Assembly (NCBI RefSeq): GCF_036002945.1 | Contig: NZ_CP108529.1 | Coordinates: forward strand, 310,001-374,000 | Source of the DNA: Streptomyces sp. NBC_01224 | GTDB lineage: Bacteria; Actinomycetota; Actinomycetes; Streptomycetales; Streptomycetaceae | DNA length: 64,000 nt | Direction of reading: 5' to 3' | Shown here: positions 44,471 through 53,998 of the stretch, in pieces | Numbering within the stretch: the first letter of the stretch is position 1 | How the letters are laid out: every line of letters begins with the position of its first letter | Made by a program: the position numbers and the translations under genes | Notes under the pieces: model-generated | Seen by the model: the letters and a program-made list of their open reading frames with translations, nothing else | What the model was told of the DNA's origin: nothing | Database searches by the model: none

Positions 44471-45942
44471 CAATACCGGTAACTTAGGGCGTTGTTGTCC
44501 GCTTGACCCGTTTGGGTTTGGTGGCATTAACGATGGTGATGACTGGGGCGCGTGGGTGGTCTGCAACGTGGTGGGCTGCGCGTTTGAGGGGCCAGCTGGC
44601 GATTTTGCGTTTCATGACGCGGGGGTTGGATCGGCGGCGTCGTGGTGGCAGGAGGCGTTCGAGGAGTTCAGCGTGGGTGGCTTTGATTGCGCGGGTAAGT
44701 CTGCCGGGGGGAAAACGCCGCCTGGTCGGTGACCTGGCGGCGCACGACGCGCAGTGAGCGGGTGAAGGAGATCCGGTCGGGATCGTGATCGCCTTGTCGT
44801 GCGGCCTGGTGCATCAGGTGTCGGATGGCGTGGTGGACGAGCAGGAAGCCGAAGAGTTCCTGCTCGGCTCCATCAGGGTGCTGTGAACGCAGCACCAGGC
44901 GTGGCCCTCCGAGGTGGGTCTTGATTTCGTCGAGGGTGGACTCGAACTCCCATCGCTGGGCGTAGAGGGCGGCCAGTTCCGCGGCTGGGGCCTTGCCCGG
45001 GTCGAGGATCGTGGTGAGGAGGCGATAGACACCCTCGTGGCCGGCGATGGTGTACTCCACCGCGCGTACCGGCACCCCGCGACGGGTGTGGTGGATGTCG
45101 CTCCGGTCGAAGATCTCCGTGAGGTAGGAGCCGTCCGGCAGTTGCTCGACCACGGGCAGCACCAGGTCTTTGCGGACTCGCCACAGCAGGTCCGCCCCAG
45201 TGGCGGCGGCTGTACGCCACAGGTCCACGCCGTAGAAGCCACGGTCGGCCAGCAGCATCATCCCCGGCCGCAGGGACGGCAGGACCGCACGGGCCAGAGT
45301 CTGCTCTCCGGTGCGCAGAGCACCGATCGCAGCGTCGAAGACGGCATGGGTGCCGCACTCCACCAGACCGACCATGCGCAACTGCGGGCAGCCGACGTTC
45401 TGTTCACCCCGACCGGAGCGCGGCGGACGGCCGAACACCTCCACGTTCGTCTTCGTGTCAGGCAGGTCGAATGTGGTGCCGTCGATCGCGGTCAGCCGCC
45501 AGTCGCGGTAGAAAGCACCCTGAGTGTCCGGTGTGGCGACCGGACGGCACACCCGCGCGAACAGCTGCTGCAGCGGCGCCACACCCAACCGGGACCTGGC
45601 TTTCCAGATCGCAGCCGTGCTCGGCACCGCCCACGATGCACGCCAACACCGCGCACCCCGCAAACCCGTGGTCAGCAGCCGGGCGACCTCCTCATAGCTC
45701 TGCCCCGAGAACAGGCACATCGCCAGCACGAAGTAGACCACCAGCCGGGCTGGCAACAGCCGGTTCCGCTGCTGTATCCGGCCCGTATCCGCCAACACCT
45801 CGTCCACAAGCTCCGGAGGAAAAGCCTGTGTCAACACCCCGACCGCGACCCGGTCCGACAGACGCTCACCAGATGACTTCAGCTGTCCCGCTCTTGGCAT
45901 ACCAACAACAACGACCGGAATGCCCCTAAGTTACCGGTATTG
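44471..45942. mobile_element. IS4-family insertion sequence
   Basis: The element is 1,472 bases. Terminal inverted repeats read CAATACCGGTAACTTAGGG at the left end (44471-44489) and the complement at 45924-45942. The 10-base flanks GCCCTAGCCT (44461-44470) and GCCCCAGCCT (45943-45952) differ at one base and look like a target duplication, the size usual for IS4 itself. It carries one transposase gene on the minus strand. Confidence 0.85.
44484..45900 (-). pseudogene. IS4-family transposase with C-terminal frameshift
   Basis: The transposase has the DDE features of IS4: AIDGTTFDLPD, LLADRGFYGVD, and the YAQRWEFESTLDEIK box. The in-frame product is 410 residues, stopping at 44668. The next frame from about 44705 continues with LTRAIKATHAELLERLL and runs to a TAA at 44484 inside the terminal repeat, giving 471 residues if one base in the TTTTCCCCCC run (about 44703-44712) is removed. 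The shift could be mutation, sequencing error or slippage. Confidence 0.85.
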
Positions 45943-45949
45943 GCCCCAG

Positions 45950-47609
45950 CCTCGATCTTTCGTGATTGGTCGTCAGCTTCGGCTGGCGGCCAATGCGTCG
46001 TTGTGGAGCGTGTGCGGGCATACGGGTGGCCCGATCGTCGCATCGGGTGGGCGCCGGATTCCACGGTTCCGGTCGGTGGCTCTTCTGCTCGTCGGGACGG
46101 GTTGTTACTGGTCAGCGTGGGTTCGGGAGGGTGTCGAGCCGTCTGATCGCGTCTGTGATCACGTCGGTCCATGGCCAGTGGTGGGCGAATCGCAGGTGCC
46201 GTTGGCGGGCGGTGGTGATGAGTTGGGCAGCGGCGGAGAACAGCCGCAACCGCAGGCGGCGGGGCTCCCAGAGGCGGGGTTTGCCGGTCAGAGCGAGCAT
46301 CGGCATCCAGGCGAGCAGGTCGAGGGCGAGCTGGACGATCTCCAGCCAGATCCGGTTCTGTGCGGTCTCGTGCAGGGGCAGGTTCCGCAGGCCGGTGGCC
46401 CGTGCGTTCCGAATGCGGTCCTCTGCCCTCGCCCGTCGGCGGTGCCTCAGTTCCAGGTCCGTGATCTTCCCGCCCGTCGTGTTGGTGGCGAAGCAGGTGA
46501 GCCGCAGGCCGTCGGCGTCGGTGAAGCGCAACTGGGCGCCGGGGTGGGGCCGTTCCTTGCGGACGATCAGCCGCATTCCCTTCGGCCAGCCCTTGAGTGT
46601 GTCGCCGTCGAGTTCGGCGGTCCAGGCGCCGTCGCGGATCTCGCCGCCCGGCTCGACCGCTGGGGTCCAGGCGGAGGCCGGGACCTTCAACACGGCCTGA
46701 TGAATCTGCTCAGTGATGGTCATCCCGACCGAGTACGACAGCCACCGGCCCCGTTTCGTGAGCCAGGCGAGGAACTCATGGGTGCCGCCCGCGGAGTCGG
46801 TACGGATCAGTGTGGACCGGCCGCGCCGGTGACGCTTGGGGAGCTGGGCCAAAGCGAGTTGAGTGGCGGTGATGTGGTCGGCGGCGGTGTTGGATCCCGC
46901 GTTCCCCGGCCGCAACAGTGCTGCCACCGGCTCCCCGGTGCCACCGCTTCCGTGGTCGACGAAGCCCATCAGGGGGTGATGTCCAAACGACTTCTTCCAG
47001 GTCGCGGCCGCGTCCTGCTTGTCGGAGTGGGCCAGGACCAGCACTCCGTCCAGGTCCACAATCACCTGGCCGCCCCTATCCGGCGCCGCATCTTTGGCCA
47101 ACGTCCAGACGTACTCGCGCACTTCGGCGCGCGCCGAGCGGATCGCGGTCAGGGCCTTGTCCCCGGCCGCGGCGAGGGTGTCGATCAGCCGGGAGACCGT
47201 TGGGTCGGAGGCCACCGGCCCGAACACGGCCGGCTCGGCCCGCAGCAGTCCCGCATCGGCCAGGCAGTCCCCGCCCAGCGCGACCGCGAGAGCCACATCC
47301 AGCAGGATCTTGCCCGGATCGTGCACCGCCCGAGGCCGCCGCCACGGCCTCAGCGCCGCCGATATCTCGGTATCCAGGCCGGTCTTACGGGCAGTCTCGA
47401 CCAGCAGTACTCCGCCAGCCTGCGAGACCACCCCGCTCCCGCCGCCCTCGATGCGGACACGCGGATAGGACCCGATACGCTTCTTCACCTGAGGAGTGCT
47501 TCTTTCATGCGCCGACCTGGACCCTAGACAAGTCCCATCGTTGCAGGTCAGGAGCACTCTTCGCGTTTCCGATCACGCATCGGACACCCAGCCACGTGAA
47601 AGCCCGAGG
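45950..47609. mobile_element. IS1380-family insertion sequence
   Basis: The element is 1,660 bases. The left end CCTCGATCTTTCGTG (45950-) resembles the complement of the right end CCTCGGGCTTTCACG (to 47609), giving imperfect terminal repeats. Its left tip coincides with the IS4 target duplication, so IS4 inserted at its edge. Its right tip abuts the TatB stop codon. Confidence 0.75.
46112..47488 (-). CDS. IS1380-family transposase
   Basis: The product is about 458 residues from GTG 47488 (KKRIGSYPRVRIEGGGSGVVSQAG follows); a longer ATG start ends at 47557. It shows VIVDLDGVLVLAHSDK with the first catalytic Asp, IRTDSAGGTHEFLAWL with the second, and a C-terminal ENRIWLEI-like region (QNRIWLEIVQLALDLLAW) with the Glu. 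The reading frame is intact. Its length is normal for IS1380 members, so the element may still be active. Confidence 0.9.
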   Translation of the reverse strand: MKKRIGSYPRVRIEGGGSGVVSQAGGVLLVETARKTGLDTEISAALRPWRRPRAVHDPGKILLDVALAVALGGDCLADAGLLRAEPAVFGPVASDPTVSRLIDTLAAAGDKALTAIRSARAEVREYVWTLAKDAAPDRGGQVIVDLDGVLVLAHSDKQDAAATWKKSFGHHPLMGFVDHGSGGTGEPVAALLRPGNAGSNTAADHITATQLALAQLPKRHRRGRSTLIRTDSAGGTHEFLAWLTKRGRWLSYSVGMTITEQIHQAVLKVPASAWTPAVEPGGEIRDGAWTAELDGDTLKGWPKGMRLIVRKERPHPGAQLRFTDADGLRLTCFATNTTGGKITDLELRHRRRARAEDRIRNARATGLRNLPLHETAQNRIWLEIVQLALDLLAWMPMLALTGKPRLWEPRRLRLRLFSAAAQLITTARQRHLRFAHHWPWTDVITDAIRRLDTLPNPR

Positions 47610-48068
47610 TTAGGTCACATCGGCGTCGAACGGCGTGTGCGCGGGCGCCGTCGTCTCCCCGTCCTTCTTGAAGGACACGGGGCCCGGTGCTTTGGCCTGC
47701 AGGACGGGCCCCGTCGCAGAGCTCTCCGGCGCTTCGCCATCAGCTGTGTCGCGGATGGCGTCAGCGACCTCCGCCAACTCCTGCCCAGGGTCGAGAGCAC
47801 TGCGGATCTCGTCAAATCCGAGGCCGTCGCCGTTCAGGACGTGCTTGCGTACGAGCGTCTTGGGGTGGAGATCCTCGAACTCGAAGTCCCCGAACTCCGG
47901 ACCGAGTTCGGACCGGATCTCCTGCTTCGCGCTCTCGGTGAACTGCCGGAACTTACGGATGAGTCCCGTCACATTCTGAATGAGCTCCGGCAGCTTGTCC
48001 GGGCCGAATAGAAGGACAGCAAGAAAAGCGAGTGTGATCAGTTCCAGCGGGCCCACATCAGAGAACAC
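47610..48068 (-). CDS. tatB: Twin-arginine translocase subunit TatB paralogue
   Basis: The 152-residue protein has MFSDVGPLELITLAFLAVLLFGPDKLPELIQNV, the TatB membrane helix and FGPDKLPE hinge. A long amphipathic helix (RKFRQFTESAKQEIRSEL) and an acidic tail ending PFDADVT follow. TatB receives Tat substrates together with TatC, but no tatC is present here. The stop codon TAA is formed at the exact border with the IS1380 element. A TerD gene lies divergently upstream, mirroring the TatA-TerD pair near 20 kb. Confidence 0.9.
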   Translation of the reverse strand: MFSDVGPLELITLAFLAVLLFGPDKLPELIQNVTGLIRKFRQFTESAKQEIRSELGPEFGDFEFEDLHPKTLVRKHVLNGDGLGFDEIRSALDPGQELAEVADAIRDTADGEAPESSATGPVLQAKAPGPVSFKKDGETTAPAHTPFDADVT

Positions 48069-48142
48069 CGTGCCACTCCTTGAGCTGTCGCCGCTCGGAC
48101 GCTATGCCCGCCGATCGACCGCCTGGTCAGTTCCGCTAGTTT

Positions 48143-48170
48143 AGGAATTGCGCAATAAAAGAACCATGGA
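48143..48170 (+). promoter_or_regulatory. TTGCGCAA box C upstream of terD (second copy)
   Basis: AGGAATTGCGCAATAAAA followed by GAACCATGG lies 77 bases ahead of the TerD reading frame and 80 bases from the TatB start on the other strand. It matches the element ahead of the first TerD (20384) in both the palindrome and the GAACCAYGG extension, with one base less between them. Confidence 0.45.
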
Positions 48171-48232
48171 AGTCTGTCCGGCGTCGAAACCCGGCGACGA
48201 CACAGACCCGACCAGAGCAGTAAAGAAATATC

Positions 48233-48808
48233 GCGGGCGTCCGCCTGTCCAAGGGTGGCAACGTATCGCCGAGCAAGGAATCGCCCGGCCTGACCACCGT
48301 GACGGTCGGTCTCGGTTGGGATGTGCACACCACCACCGGCACGGACTATGACCTGGACGCCTGCGCCCTGCTGTGCATCGAGGCCGGAAAGGTTGTCTCC
48401 GACCGACACTTCAGCTTCTGCAACAACCTCAAGAGCCCCGAGGGCCCGGACGAGCACACCGGCCACAACCCCACCGGTGAGGGCGAGGGCGACGACGAAT
48501 CCATCAATGTCAACCTCGACACCGCCCCCACCGGGATCGCGGAGATCGTCTTCCCGGTCTCCATCCACGAGGCCGATAGCCTCGGTCAGAGCTTTGGCCG
48601 GGTCAGCAACGCCTTCATCCGCGTGATCAACCGCGCCAACAACGTCGAACTCGCCCGCTACGACCTGTCCGAGGACGCCTCCACCGAGACGGCAATGGTC
48701 TTCGGCGAGCTCTACCGGCACGGAGGCGAGTGGAAGATCCGCGCGGTCGGCCAGGGCTACGCCTCCGGCCTGGCCGGCATCGAATCCGACAACGCCGTCA
48801 ACGTCTGA
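48233..48808 (+). CDS. terD: TerD family protein, canonical ATG replaced by GCG
   Basis: Reading from codon GCG 48233 gives 191 codons, exactly the length of the first TerD, with GVRLSKGGNVSPSKESPGL at the N-terminus, the calcium loop [14 protein letters not shown] and an end nearly identical to the first copy ([23 protein letters not shown]). At the start position, however, the codon is GCG, and no clear ribosome site precedes it. The first usable start is GTG 48299, which would delete 22 residues including the first strand. The gene may be inactive or may use an unusual start. Confidence 0.85.
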   Translation, partial: AGVRLSKGGNVSPSKESPGLTTVTVGLGWDVHTTTGTDYDLDACALLCIEAGKVVSDRHFSFCNNLKSPEGPDEHTGHNPTGEGEGDDESINVNLDTAPTGIAEIVFPVSIHEADSLGQSFGRVSNAFIRVINRANNVELARYDLSEDASTETAMVFGELYRHGGEWKIRAVGQGYASGLAGIESDNAVNV

Positions 48809-48847
48809 CCCGAGACGCCTTCCGGCCCGTGGCAGCTCAAGCCCGGC

Positions 48848-48874
48848 GCCGCCCGGTTTCCCAGGCCGGGCGGC
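48848..48874 (+). terminator. Terminator after second terD
   Basis: GCCGCCCGG (48848-48856) and CCGGGCGGC (48866-48874) form a nine-base stem around a nine-base loop, 40 bases past the TerD stop. The region from there to 49229 holds no gene I can support; short protein-like stretches on the minus strand have no start or family match. Confidence 0.65.
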
Positions 48875-49229
48875 CCCCTTCCCGCGACCATCCTCGACTC
48901 GGCTTGCCATCCCCCTCGCCTCGGGCAACAGCGGCGACGTATGCACCGACCGGTACCCGTGAAAGGGGTCTACGCCGAGCCCATCGCTGTTGGTGAACTG
49001 CACCGCTGCGTAGGAGGGAATCACCGGTTTCACACCGGGGTCTCGACCATGGCCTCGACCGTGCGGGCGGGCATGCGAACGATGTAGCGCATGTGGACCC
49101 GTCGGCCACCAGAGCTCGCACAGACGCCGCTGGGCGCGGAGGATTCGGGCAGAGCTGTGCTTCACGCCCATGAACGCGTCCAGGACGAACCTGCGCGGGC
49201 CCTCCCCTGCGGCCTGCTGACCACCGGGA

Positions 49230-50576
49230 TCACCAATCTCCATCGCCGAAGTCGCCTCCACCCTCGAAGCCGCTGCCTTCGAAACCACCGCCGAAATCGC
49301 CCGGGTTGAAGTCGGCGCCGGTGAACTCCCCGCCACCTGGAGCGCTGTCGACGGGGGCTGCGCCCGCGAAGGCGGAGGGTGTGCTGAGGACCGAGCCCAG
49401 CATCGTGCCCACGAGCAGGCCGCCGAGCATGCTGCCCGTGCCGCCGAAGTAGCCGCCCGCCCAGGGTGCGTATGCGGGTCCGGCATTCCAGTACGGCTGG
49501 GAACCGTGGGCCGTCCGCACCTGACGGACCATCGGCTCCTGCCCGGCCGCCAGGAAGTCGGCGTCAGCCTCACACGCCGGTACACTGCGCGCCGCGCCGC
49601 CGGGCGGGGCCCACATCGCATCGATGGCCGACGGGCCGTGGCGAGGGTCGAAGAAGCAGGGAGCGCGGCGCTCGGGCACCGGGATGCCGGCGCGGCGAGC
49701 GGTCAGGCCGGCGAGCGCGAACCGGCCCTCTTCGAGGGCTGCGGTCACCGGCTGGACGTCCTGCGGTTTGGCGGCCACGGCCATCAGTTCTTTGGCCTTC
49801 TCGTACGTGTCCAGCGCGTGGGTGTAGTCCTGCCGCATCGCGTCGTCGGCCCCGGGCTCCGACGGATGGAAGTCGAGCCGGTCCAGTTCCTCGCCGAAGG
49901 CGGTGATGTCCTCGTCGACGACGACGCGCAGGGCGTCCAGTTCGGCGCGCTCGCGCTTCTTCTTTGAGCGACGGTACAGGGTGTATCCACCGGCACCGGC
50001 CGCCGCGACCGCGCCGACGGTGAACAGCACTGCCGCACCGCCGCCTCCCTCATCACCCTCGGAGCCGCTCCAGGCGGCCGGGGCCTTCCCCCTGGCCTGC
50101 TCGGTGGCCTGGTCGACGAAGGCGGTCAGGAGTCCTTCGGTATCCCCGGAGTGGGAGCGCCTGACGGCGCCGGTGAGGTTGCCGACCGCGTTGCGGGACA
50201 TCACCGAGGAGTCCGCGTTCGCGTTGAAACCGTCGCCGAGATGGACGGCGTACACCCCAGTGATGCCGACCTGGGTGCGCAGGTCCCGCATCAGGGTCCC
50301 GGGAGGGAACTCGGCGGCCTCGGGCAGTACAGCGACGAAAACGGGCTTGCCCGCGTCCTCGATCTTCTTCGCAAGGTCTTCGGCGTCGGCCTCGGAGAGC
50401 TGGTCCCGGGCGCGCGGATCAACGTACACGGGACTCTTCTTCAAGGCCTCGGCCACGCTGTCGAGGCCCACCCCCGCGGCGTGCGCGGGGACGGACGCGA
50501 ACATCGCGCAGACCATCAGAGCCAGGACAGCCAGGACCGGGCCGAGCCGTGGCAGTACCCGACGGGCGACAGGCAT
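49230..50576 (-). CDS. Secreted, membrane-anchored TPM-like protein
   Basis: The 448-residue protein begins with a signal peptide (LPRLGPVLAVLALMVCAMFASVPAHA). An alpha/beta extracellular domain follows (about 45-155: PVYVDPRARDQLSEADAEDL, GKPVFVAVLPEAAEFP, TGVYAVHLGDGFN), resembling TPM-type domains. A membrane helix (AAVLFTVGAVAAAGAGGYTLY, about 178-198) leads to a basic stop-transfer (RRSKKKRER) and a cytoplasmic helical region. A Gly/Phe-rich tail ends the protein. GCAGGAGGAGGAAC lies just before ATG 50576. The function is unknown; box D lies directly upstream. Confidence 0.78.
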   Translation of the reverse strand: MPVARRVLPRLGPVLAVLALMVCAMFASVPAHAAGVGLDSVAEALKKSPVYVDPRARDQLSEADAEDLAKKIEDAGKPVFVAVLPEAAEFPPGTLMRDLRTQVGITGVYAVHLGDGFNANADSSVMSRNAVGNLTGAVRRSHSGDTEGLLTAFVDQATEQARGKAPAAWSGSEGDEGGGGAAVLFTVGAVAAAGAGGYTLYRRSKKKRERAELDALRVVVDEDITAFGEELDRLDFHPSEPGADDAMRQDYTHALDTYEKAKELMAVAAKPQDVQPVTAALEEGRFALAGLTARRAGIPVPERRAPCFFDPRHGPSAIDAMWAPPGGAARSVPACEADADFLAAGQEPMVRQVRTAHGSQPYWNAGPAYAPWAGGYFGGTGSMLGGLLVGTMLGSVLSTPSAFAGAAPVDSAPGGGEFTGADFNPGDFGGGFEGSGFEGGGDFGDGDW

Positions 50577-50620
50577 GGCAGTTCCTCCTCCTGCGACGGA
50601 TTGCAACACCATAGTTGCTC

Positions 50621-50639
50621 AGTTGCGTAATATAGCAAG
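50621..50639 (-). promoter_or_regulatory. TTGCGTAA box D upstream of TPM-like gene
   Basis: AGTTGCGTAATATAGCAAG sits 45-63 bases before the start codon. It is the near twin of box A ahead of the LCP gene, sharing CAGTTGCGTAA and GCAAG at the same spacing and orientation. The two are 30 kb apart in unrelated genes, so shared regulation is likelier than duplication. Confidence 0.5.
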
Positions 50640-50704
50640 TCTCGCGAAGGAGGGGGTCCCAGTAGTTCTCGCCGAGAAAACAACGCTAAGGACTGAGCCC
50701 CAGG

Positions 50705-51148
50705 TCAGGCCGTGGGCTCCGGAGTGGCTGTGGCTGTCTGCTCGTCGTGTTCGCGCAGCATGCGCATGACGGTGGCCGGGGCTGGGTGCTGGCCGCGCTT
50801 CTTGCCGGTGCGGATGACGAGGCGAGAGGCGTTCGTCGTCGCGCAGGCGCAGGGCGGTGGCGAGCATGTCCTCGTCGGAGACCTTGACACGCCGATCGCC
50901 TTGCCCTTCGTACGGGCGGTCTCCTGGCCTTCGAGGGTCTTGTCGCGGATGTAGTCGCGCTCGGACTCCGCCATGGCGGCGAAGAAGGCGAACAGGGCGG
51001 CCCCGTGGCCGGACGGGTTGTGCTTCCCGGCCAGAGGGCCGGTGAGGAACTCCAGCTCGATCTCGGCGTCGCGCAGTTCCTCGGCGACCTTGAGGAGTTC
51101 CAGGGCGCCGCGGCCGAGCCGCTTCATCTCGTGCACCACGAGGGTCAC
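50705..51148 (-). pseudogene. tnpR: Serine resolvase remnant (Tn3-type), N-terminus missing and frames shifted
   Basis: The frame reads VHEMKRLGRGALELLKVAEELRD, then FFAAMAESERDYIRDKTLEG, the E-helix region of small serine recombinases. The N-terminal catalytic YxRVS serine segment is absent. Near 50890 the frame must change to give KVSDEDMLATALRLRDDERLS. Near 50827 it changes back to give RLVIRTGKKRGQHPAPATVMRML, so part of the helix-turn-helix is lost. It faces the truncated transposase head to head, with no res site between them. Confidence 0.8.
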
Positions 51149-51189
51149 CCTCGCCCCCAGCGAGCGGTACTCGGGGTGCCGGCGAGCAG

Positions 51190-53259
51190 GTGCTCGTGTC
51201 CGGCAAGCGTGGTGCGACGCGACTGGGCTTCGCCGTGCTGGTGAAGTTCTATACGCAGTACGGCCGGTTTCCCCGGGGCCGGGCCGAGCTGGCGGGTGAG
51301 GCGGTGGAGTTCGTCGCCCGGCAGGTGCAGGTGCCCGCTTCGGAGCTGGGTTTCTACGACTGGACGGGCCGCACGGTCGAGTACCACCGTGCGCAGATCC
51401 GGGAGCGCCTCGGCTTCCGGGAGTGCAGCGTCGCGGACGCGGAGAAGCTGACGGCGTATCTGGCCGAGCACGTCGCGGACAAGGAACGCAGGCCCGAGCA
51501 GGTCCGGGTGGAATTGCTGGCCCGCTGCCGCACGGAGAGTATTGAGCCGCGCACGTCGGGCCGGTGCGACCGCATCGTGGGGGCCGCTCTGAAGGCGGCC
51601 GAGGAGTCGCTGGACCTGCCGCAGGACTTCGAGGCCCGGCGGGCGGAGAACTATCGGGAGCTGCGCAAGCCGCTGGACGCCGCGGTGTTCGTCGACGAGC
51701 TGCGCGAGCAGATGACGGCCGAGCTGGCCCTGCTCAACGACCAGATGCCGAAGTTGTCCTGGCTGGACATCGCCGAGCGGAAGTCCGGGGCGATTCGGCT
51801 GACGGCGGCCGAGGCCCAGCCGGCGCCGCGCAACCTGCGCAGGATCAAGGCCGAGGTGCAGAGGCGTTGGGGCATAGTGCCGCTCGTCGACATGCTGAAG
51901 GAAGCGGTGCTGCGGACCGGCTGCCTGGACGCGGTCACTGCCGTGTCCGGCGGCGGCAGCCTCTCGCTGGAGGTGCTGGCCGAACGCCTGCTGCTGGTCA
52001 TCTACGCGTACGGCACGAACACCGGGATCAAGGCCGTGGCGTCCGGCGGCCACGGGCACACCGAGGACGAGTTGCGGTACGTGCGGCGCCGGTATCTGTC
52101 GGCGGAGTCGGCCCGTGCCATCGCCGTCCAGATCGCGAACGCCACCTTCGCCGCCCGTAGTACTGAGTTGTGGGGCCAGGGCTCGACCACGGTCGCCTGC
52201 GACTCCACCCACGTGCGGGCCTGGGACCAGAACCTGTTCACCGAGTGGCACTCGCGGTACGGCGGCCGCGGGGTGCTCATCTACTGGCACGTGGAGAAGA
52301 AGTCCTTGGCCATCCACTCCCAGCTGATCAACTGCACCGCCTCCGAGGTCGCCGCGATGATCGAGGGCGCGATGCGGCAGGGCACCACCATGGACGTCGA
52401 GGCCAACTACACAGACTCGCACGGCCAGTCGGAAATCGGGTTCGGCGTCACGAGGCTGCTGAACTTCGACCTGCTGCCGAGGATCAAGCGGATCAACAAG
52501 GTGAAGCTGTTTCGGCCGGTGGCCGGCGAACCGGACGCCTACCCGCAGCTGACTCCGGCGCTGACCCGCCCGATCCGCTGGGAACTCATCGCCCAGCAGT
52601 ACGACCAGGTGATCAAGTACGCGACCGCGATCCGGACCCGGACCGCGTCCACCGAGGCGATCCTGCGGCGCTTCACCCGCAACGCCTCCCACCCCACCTA
52701 CGCGGCGATGCTGGAGGTCGGCCGCGCCCAGAAGACCATTTTCGTCGCCCGCTACCCGCGGCTTCGGGACCTCCAGAGAGAGATTGAGGAGGGCCTGAAC
52801 GTCATGGAGTCCTCCAATGGCGCGAACAGTGTGATCGCCTACGGCAAGGGCGGCGAGATCGCCTCGAACCGGCGCGACGAGCAGGAAATGTTCGTCCTGT
52901 GCCTGCGCATCCTGCAATCGGCCCTGGTCTACGTGAACACTCTGATGCTCCAGGACATCCTCGGCGAACCGGAGTGGGCGGACCTGCTCACGCCCGCTGA
53001 CCGGCGGGGCCCGACCCCGCTCTTCTGGTCCCATGTCCGGCCATACGGTGAGGTGAACCTCGATATGGGCGCCCGCCTCGACCTCGCCGCGGCCGCCGTA
53101 CCGGCCCCCGGGCCCCGGCCGACCAGACCACGCGATCCACCGTGGAGAACGCATGAACCTGCGCCTGTACGGCACTGCGCGCGGGCCGCGCCCGCGTCTC
53201 CCATGGCGCGACCCCGACACCGTGGCTGCCCCGGGCCCGTGCCTGGGTCACCGTGCTGA
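51190..53259 (+). pseudogene. tnpA: Tn3-family transposase TnpA with N-terminal and internal deletions
   Basis: This 689-residue open frame (GTG 51190) compares with about 1,000 in Tn3 TnpA. It opens inside the DUF4158 domain (GKRGATRLGFAVLVKF, YDWTGRTVEYHRAQI). After AALKAAEESL it jumps to a region that normally lies some 250 or more residues later (RKPLDAAVFVDELREQM). The catalytic DDE part is well kept: VACDSTHVRAWDQN, FTEWHSRYGGRG, NYTDSHGQSEIGFG, and LNVMESSNGANSVI with the final Glu. It is probably inactive. After the family end (about 53080) the frame is arginine/proline noise. Confidence 0.85.
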
Positions 53260-53462
53260 CCTTGCCCGCGTGGTGGCGCCTGCCGGACGATGACCGAGAG
53301 TCCCACCGGTCCGGCGTCGAACCCGCCTTCTGGACCAACCGCCAGGTCCGCCGGAGCGGTCTGCGCACGTCGTGCTGGATGCGCGAGAGCGAGCCCGACA
53401 TCCTCATTCTGCGATGGTGGCCGGTGCTCGGCCGCCTGACACGCGGCCGTGAAATCCAACGG

Positions 53463-53981
53463 TCAGTGCTGGAAGCGGTAGCGGGTCTGGCTGTACGCCT
53501 CGCCCTTTCCGAAGGCGAATCCGGCCTCCGGGCCGATGCGGTACAGCAGGACCTTGCCGGAGCGGATGGTGTCACCGAGGCCGTGCCAGGTACCGTCCGG
53601 GCTCGTCAGCAGGTCGCCGTACTTGCCCTCGTAGGCGTCGGCGGTGGTGCTGCGTTCAGTCGGGTCGCGCACCAACTCGGCACGTCCCTCGATGGTGATG
53701 TCGAGACCGTCCAGGACGTTCGTGCCGGTTGTCATGACGCAGTGGTGGTTGCCGTGGAGGTTACGCGTCTTGCGCTCTTGGTCGCCGGTGGCGAAGTACA
53801 GGGCGCCGCCGGTCCAGACGGCCAGCAACGGTGTCACGTGGGGCCGGCCGTCGGGGCGGACGGTGGACAGCCAGAACAGTCGCGCCTGCTGGAGCTCACG
53901 CAGTGCGGTCGGCCAGGGGGTCGCGTCGGCGCCGGGGTCGCTGAAGGGGCCGAGCTCGGCAACCGGGTCACGGTCGGACAT
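53463..53981 (-). CDS. Pyridoxamine 5'-phosphate oxidase family (FMN/F420-binding) protein
   Basis: The 172-residue split-barrel flavoprotein has LQQARLFWLSTVRPDGRPHVTPLLAVW, GALYFATGDQERKTRNLHGN, and HHCVMTTG, then LDGLDITIEGRAELV. Family members bind FMN or F420 and reduce or oxidise small substrates. It sits just downstream of the MFS exporter on the same strand, forming a detoxification operon with the SRPBCC and ArsR genes. A GGAGCTTCC site lies before its ATG. Confidence 0.88.
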   Translation of the reverse strand: MSDRDPVAELGPFSDPGADATPWPTALRELQQARLFWLSTVRPDGRPHVTPLLAVWTGGALYFATGDQERKTRNLHGNHHCVMTTGTNVLDGLDITIEGRAELVRDPTERSTTADAYEGKYGDLLTSPDGTWHGLGDTIRSGKVLLYRIGPEAGFAFGKGEAYSQTRYRFQH

Positions 53982-53998
53982 GGAAGCTCCTCAATGGG

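Noticed and set aside
48875..49229. Minus-strand frames resembling ends of proteins
   Set aside because: No start codon with a ribosome site and no recognisable family; frames switch several times.
53260..53460. Protein-like stretch (tryptophan-containing frame on plus strand)
   Set aside because: It has no family resemblance, and the frame runs on over the oppositely oriented flavoprotein gene. Not enough to call a gene.
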